DNA of 9,566 nucleotides from Burkholderiales bacterium (GTDB lineage: Bacteria > Pseudomonadota > Gammaproteobacteria > Burkholderiales > JAEUMW01). Where the stretch lies: positions 1 to 9,566 of the forward strand of contig JAEUMX010000273.1 of NCBI GenBank assembly GCA_016791285.1. The letters are read 5' to 3'. The notes below the pieces were generated by a model. That model saw nothing but the letters and a program-made list of their open reading frames with translations. It did no database searches and was not told the origin of the DNA. Shown piece by piece: positions 7,400-9,566 of the stretch; the stretch's first letter is position 1, and every line of letters starts with the position of its first letter. The position numbers and the translations under genes are program-made.

Positions 7400-7793
7400 A
7401 GCGCGTCGCCCCGCGCGGTCGCGACCTTGCGTCTGCCGCTCACGGGAACGCAGAAAGGCGACGGCCCCGTCGACCATGCCGACGGTATTCCGGCGCGCAG
7501 ACGTCTGCGTCGAGCACTGACGTCGTGCTCGCGTCCAATGCAAGGGGTGCGGGTGCAAGCCACGGCCAACTCCGATCTGAACACTGCATGGGCTGGCTGG
7601 CTGTATCCCGAACCGGGACTGGCTCGCTTGCGGAAAAGTACGGGCGCGCGGTGGGTGCGCTTGCCCTGCCTCCTTGTGACCTGGCCGGTCAGGATCGGTC
7701 CTCCCGAATTCTCAGGACATATTTCCGACGAGGCCTCGGCCCACGCGGACGCGAAGGGTCGGTGTGCAAACGTCGGACACAAGGGGGGGCAAC
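7400..7793 (-). promoter_or_regulatory. long, inverted-repeat-rich leader of the tonB-exbBD transcript
   Basis: This stretch has no convincing protein gene, and it is transcribed if the promoter at 7800-7829 is real. It measures about 394 bases to the GTG of tonB, or about 316 to the alternative ATG at 7477. On the minus strand it holds several perfect or near-perfect stems: 7771-7777 with 7724-7730 (7 bp), 7714-7718 with 7698-7702 (5 bp), 7687-7691 with 7677-7681 (5 bp), 7657-7666 with 7642-7649 (8 bp with an AA bulge), 7614-7619 with 7605-7610 (6 bp with one G-U) and 7525-7531 with 7511-7517 (7 bp). A perfect AAGGAGG (7669-7675) has no start codon within 15 bases downstream. It could be a structured regulatory leader or an iron-repressed small RNA. 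I do not recognise a known riboswitch in it. Confidence 0.4.
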
Positions 7794-7799
7794 ATATGA

Positions 7800-7829
7800 A
7801 TAATAATGATTCGCATTAAATGGCGTCAA
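7800..7829 (-). promoter_or_regulatory. sigma-70 type promoter driving tonB leftward
   Basis: On the minus strand TTGACG (7824-7829, five of six bases of the -35 consensus) is followed after 18 bases by TATTAT (7800-7805, five of six of the -10 consensus). The predicted transcript start is near 7793. It points towards tonB, lies after the end of the hmuV-like gene and overlaps the Fur box, which would allow classic iron-dependent repression. The AT-rich stretch stands out sharply in a very GC-rich window. Confidence 0.75.
7802..7820. promoter_or_regulatory. Fur box
   Basis: The plus strand reads AATAATGATTCGCATTAAA. Against the classical 19-bp palindromic Fur consensus, 14 of 19 positions match, and 14 of the 16 bases 7803-7818 match. 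The site covers the spacer and the -10 hexamer of the tonB promoter, so Fur with Fe(II) should block RNA polymerase there. It is the only strong Fur-like site found in the window and is the likely iron control point for tonB-exbB-exbD and perhaps the genes downstream. Confidence 0.75.
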
Positions 7830-7929
7830 GCGCGGCGCAACACGAACGGGTCAGCAGCTTGCAGTTGCGCGTCCGGCACGACGCCGGTCACATCTTTCGC
7901 AGGCAGCGTAGTAACCCGCTGGATCGGCC
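7830..7929. other. short gene-free stretch between hmuV end and tonB promoter
   Basis: About 100 bases. It contains only a 5-bp GC hairpin (7873-7887, CCGGC and GCCGG with a 5-base loop) that has no following T run, so no intrinsic terminator for the ABC operon can be claimed. No coding sequence is supported here. Confidence 0.5.
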
Positions 7930-8712
7930 CTACGGTGTCGTCACCACCAGCGGCCGCCCGCCCGCCGGGTGCGGGACCACGAGCGCGCGCACGGAGAACG
8001 CGAACGAGACCAGTGACTCCGACAGCACCGCGTCGGGCGCGCCATCGGCGACGACGCGGCCCTGCTTGAGCAGGAGGATCCGATCGGCGTACTGGGCGGC
8101 GAGGTTGAGATCGTGCAGCACCGCGAGCACGCCCGTGCGGCGTTCCCGAGCGAGTTCGCGCACCAGGCCGAGGGCGAGGTGTTGATGCGCGAGATCGAGG
8201 CTCGCGGTGGGCTCGTCGAGCAGCAGGAAACGCGCATCGGGCGTGTCCCCGACGAGTTGCACGACCGTGCGCGCGAGATGGACGCGTGCGCGCTCGCCTC
8301 CCGACAGCGTCGTGATCAGGCGAGACTCCAGATGAGCAGCGTCGACGCGAGCGAGCACGGCCCGCGCGAGTGCGACATCGCCGCTGCCGGGGGCGCCGTG
8401 CGTCCACGGGTAGCGTCCCAGCAGCACGACCTCGAGTGCCGAGTAGCCGAAGGCGACCCGCGTGTCCTGCGGCAGTACGGCACGGCGGCGGGCAAGGGCG
8501 GCGGCGGAGAAGCACGCCAACGGTGTGCCGTCGAGGGTTATCGTGCCGGCATGGGGCGCGCGCTCGCCGGCGAGCAGTCTGAGCAGCGTCGACTTGCCGG
8601 CCCCGTTCTCGCCGAGCACGGCGACCACTTCGCCGGGTGCGAGCGAGACGCTCGCGCGGTCGACGAGTGCGCGTTTGCCGGCCTGGAAGACGAGATCGTG
8701 CGCCGTCAGCAT
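7930..8712 (-). CDS. hmuV: haem/iron-siderophore ABC importer ATPase (HmuV-like)
   Basis: A 260-residue cytoplasmic ATPase with every expected motif: Walker A GENGAGKST (34-42), Q-loop Gln82 (VLPQDTRVAF), signature LSGGE (136-140), Walker B FLLLDEPTASLD (162-173) and the H-loop His200 in VLHDLNLAAQYAD. The ATG at 8712 overlaps the permease stop by one base (TGATG), so the two are translationally coupled. LLDEPTASLDLAHQH and the overall length fit the HmuV/FecE/BtuD group that pairs with FecCD permeases. Haemin is the best-guess substrate; a siderophore or cobalamin importer cannot be excluded without the binding protein. It hydrolyses ATP on the inner face of the membrane to drive import of a substrate brought into the periplasm by a TonB-dependent receptor. 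Confidence 0.88.
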   Translation of the reverse strand: MLTAHDLVFQAGKRALVDRASVSLAPGEVVAVLGENGAGKSTLLRLLAGERAPHAGTITLDGTPLACFSAAALARRRAVLPQDTRVAFGYSALEVVLLGRYPWTHGAPGSGDVALARAVLARVDAAHLESRLITTLSGGERARVHLARTVVQLVGDTPDARFLLLDEPTASLDLAHQHLALGLVRELARERRTGVLAVLHDLNLAAQYADRILLLKQGRVVADGAPDAVLSESLVSFAFSVRALVVPHPAGGRPLVVTTP

Positions 8713-9566
8713 CAGGCGCCCCAAAGGCGCCGCTGCCGCAACAGCAGGAGCAGGAAGAACGGGGCGCCGATGAAGGCCGTGAGCACGCCGATGGGCAGCT
8801 CGGCCGGGGCGAGCACGGTACGCGCGACGATGTCGGCGAGCGTCATCAGGATCGCGCCGGCCAGCGCGCAGGCCGGCAGCAGCAGACGATGCGCCGGACC
8901 GCAGGCGATGCGCACGATGTGCGGCGCCACGAGAGCGACGAAACCGATGATGCCGCAAAACGCAGTGACGGTTCCCACGGCGAGCGCGGCGGCGATCATG
9001 CCGATGCGCTTCAACTGCTCGATGTCGACGCCGAGGTGGCGCGCCTCGGCCTCGCCGAGGGCGAGTGCGTCGAGCGGCCGGGCGAGCCGCAGCCCGGCGC
9101 ATGTCGCCGCCCCGGCTAGCACTGCGAGGGCACCCAGCGTGCGCCACGTTGCATCCGACAAGGTGCCGAGCTGCCAGAACGTGATGTTGCGCAGCTGCTC
9201 ATCGCTCGCGACATAGGCGGCAAGGCCGATGCCGGCGCCGGCGAGCGCGCTGATCGCGATGCCGGCGAGCAGCATCACGGCAATCGACGTCGCGCCATCG
9301 AGGCTGGCCAGTCGCTGCACCAGCCACGCTGCCAGCAGCGCACCCGCAAAGGCCGCGACCGGCAGCGAGAACGGGCCGAGCAGCGCGCTCACGCCCGGCA
9401 GCAGGCGCGTGTTCAGCACGATCGTCCAGGCGGCGGCGAGGGCTGCGCCGCCGGAGATGCCGATGAGCGCCGGGTCCGCCAGCGGGTTGCGAAAAAGTCC
9501 CTGCAGCACTGCGCCGCTCACCGCGAGTGCCGCACCGGCGAGCATGGCGAACAGCACGCGCGGCAG
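8712..9566 (-). CDS. hmuU: FecCD-family ABC permease (HmuU-like), N-terminus beyond window
   Basis: The C-terminal 284 residues of a permease normally about 330-370 long; the missing N-terminus lies to the right of the window. The visible start, LPRVLFAMLAGAALAVSG, then AVLQGLFRNPLADPALIG, is the conserved FecCD motif. Many hydrophobic helices follow. Later family motifs visible are ALGEAEARHLGVD (near 168-180 of the fragment), a GIIGFVALVAPHIVR segment and ELPIGVLTAFIGAPFFLLLL near the end. It forms the membrane channel of the importer together with the ATPase encoded next. The haem assignment rests on the similarity of the ATPase and this motif to HmuUV and is moderate; BtuC- or FecCD-type siderophore permeases look very alike. 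The gene is not broken within the visible part. Confidence 0.9.
   Translation of the reverse strand: MPRVLFAMLAGAALAVSGAVLQGLFRNPLADPALIGISGGAALAAAWTIVLNTRLLPGVSALLGPFSLPVAAFAGALLAAWLVQRLASLDGATSIAVMLLAGIAISALAGAGIGLAAYVASDEQLRNITFWQLGTLSDATWRTLGALAVLAGAATCAGLRLARPLDALALGEAEARHLGVDIEQLKRIGMIAAALAVGTVTAFCGIIGFVALVAPHIVRIACGPAHRLLLPACALAGAILMTLADIVARTVLAPAELPIGVLTAFIGAPFFLLLLLRQRRLWGA

Noticed and set aside
7396..7782. 128-codon minus-strand open frame in the leader whose TGA overlaps the GTG of tonB
   Set aside because: It starts with TTG only about 11 bases after the predicted transcript start, has no ribosome site and shows Arg-rich, motif-free composition. It could be reconsidered as a leader peptide if conserved in relatives.
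7560..7793. Cobalamin riboswitch in the tonB leader
   Set aside because: The conserved B12-box-like and core signatures were searched for by eye on both strands and not found.
7796..7819. Tiny plus-strand frame MNNNDSH preceded by a G-rich ribosome-site-like stretch
   Set aside because: It coincides with the Fur box and -10 region of the tonB promoter, which explains the AT-rich bases; seven codons with no downstream plus-strand gene.
7826..7929. Minus-strand tail after hmuV reading like a protein C-terminus (PAKDVTGVVPDAQLQAADPF)
   Set aside because: The frame upstream is only a shadow of hmuV and the usable GTG start would give about 21 codons; no supporting ribosome site.

Overview
The window reads as a chromosomal iron-acquisition locus from a GC-rich (roughly two thirds G+C by eye) Gram-negative bacterium. 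A betaproteobacterium such as a Burkholderiales or Rhodocyclales member is my best guess from composition and gene types; this is inference and no species is claimed. Every convincing gene lies on the minus strand, so transcription runs from right to left.

Right to left, the layout is as follows. (1) 9566-7930: the C-terminal part of a FecCD-type inner-membrane permease (HmuU-like, cut by the window edge), overlapping by one base its ATPase partner (HmuV-like). Together they look like the end of a haem or siderophore ABC importer operon whose binding protein would lie outside the window. (2) 7929-7400: no convincing protein gene. This stretch holds a near-consensus sigma-70 promoter with an embedded Fur box, then a leader of about 315-395 bases rich in inverted repeats. 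(3) 7399-5538: tonB, exbB and exbD, tightly packed, giving the inner-membrane energising complex. (4) 5399-3069: a TonB-dependent siderophore receptor of the Fiu/catecholate type. (5) 3050-2358: a PiuC/YbiX-type Fe(II)/2-oxoglutarate dioxygenase. (6) 2340-1201 and 1109-1: two different PepSY-type multi-pass membrane proteins, candidate ferric-siderophore reductases; the second runs off the left edge.

The genes fit one pathway. The receptor captures a ferric siderophore at the outer membrane, TonB-ExbB-ExbD supplies proton-motive energy, and the PepSY membrane proteins may release iron by reduction. The dioxygenase is a conserved companion of such receptors with an unclear role. The only strong Fur-type promoter I see is upstream of tonB; gaps downstream are short (0 to 138 bases), so one long iron-repressed transcript from about 7793 leftward is plausible. 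A 7-bp hairpin before the receptor could modulate it.

The most interesting unexplained structure is the tonB leader: several perfect stems, an AAGGAGG with no start codon near it, and a distant C-rich partner that could pair with it. I found no transposons, tRNA, rRNA, CRISPR arrays or phage genes. None of the genes is obviously broken.
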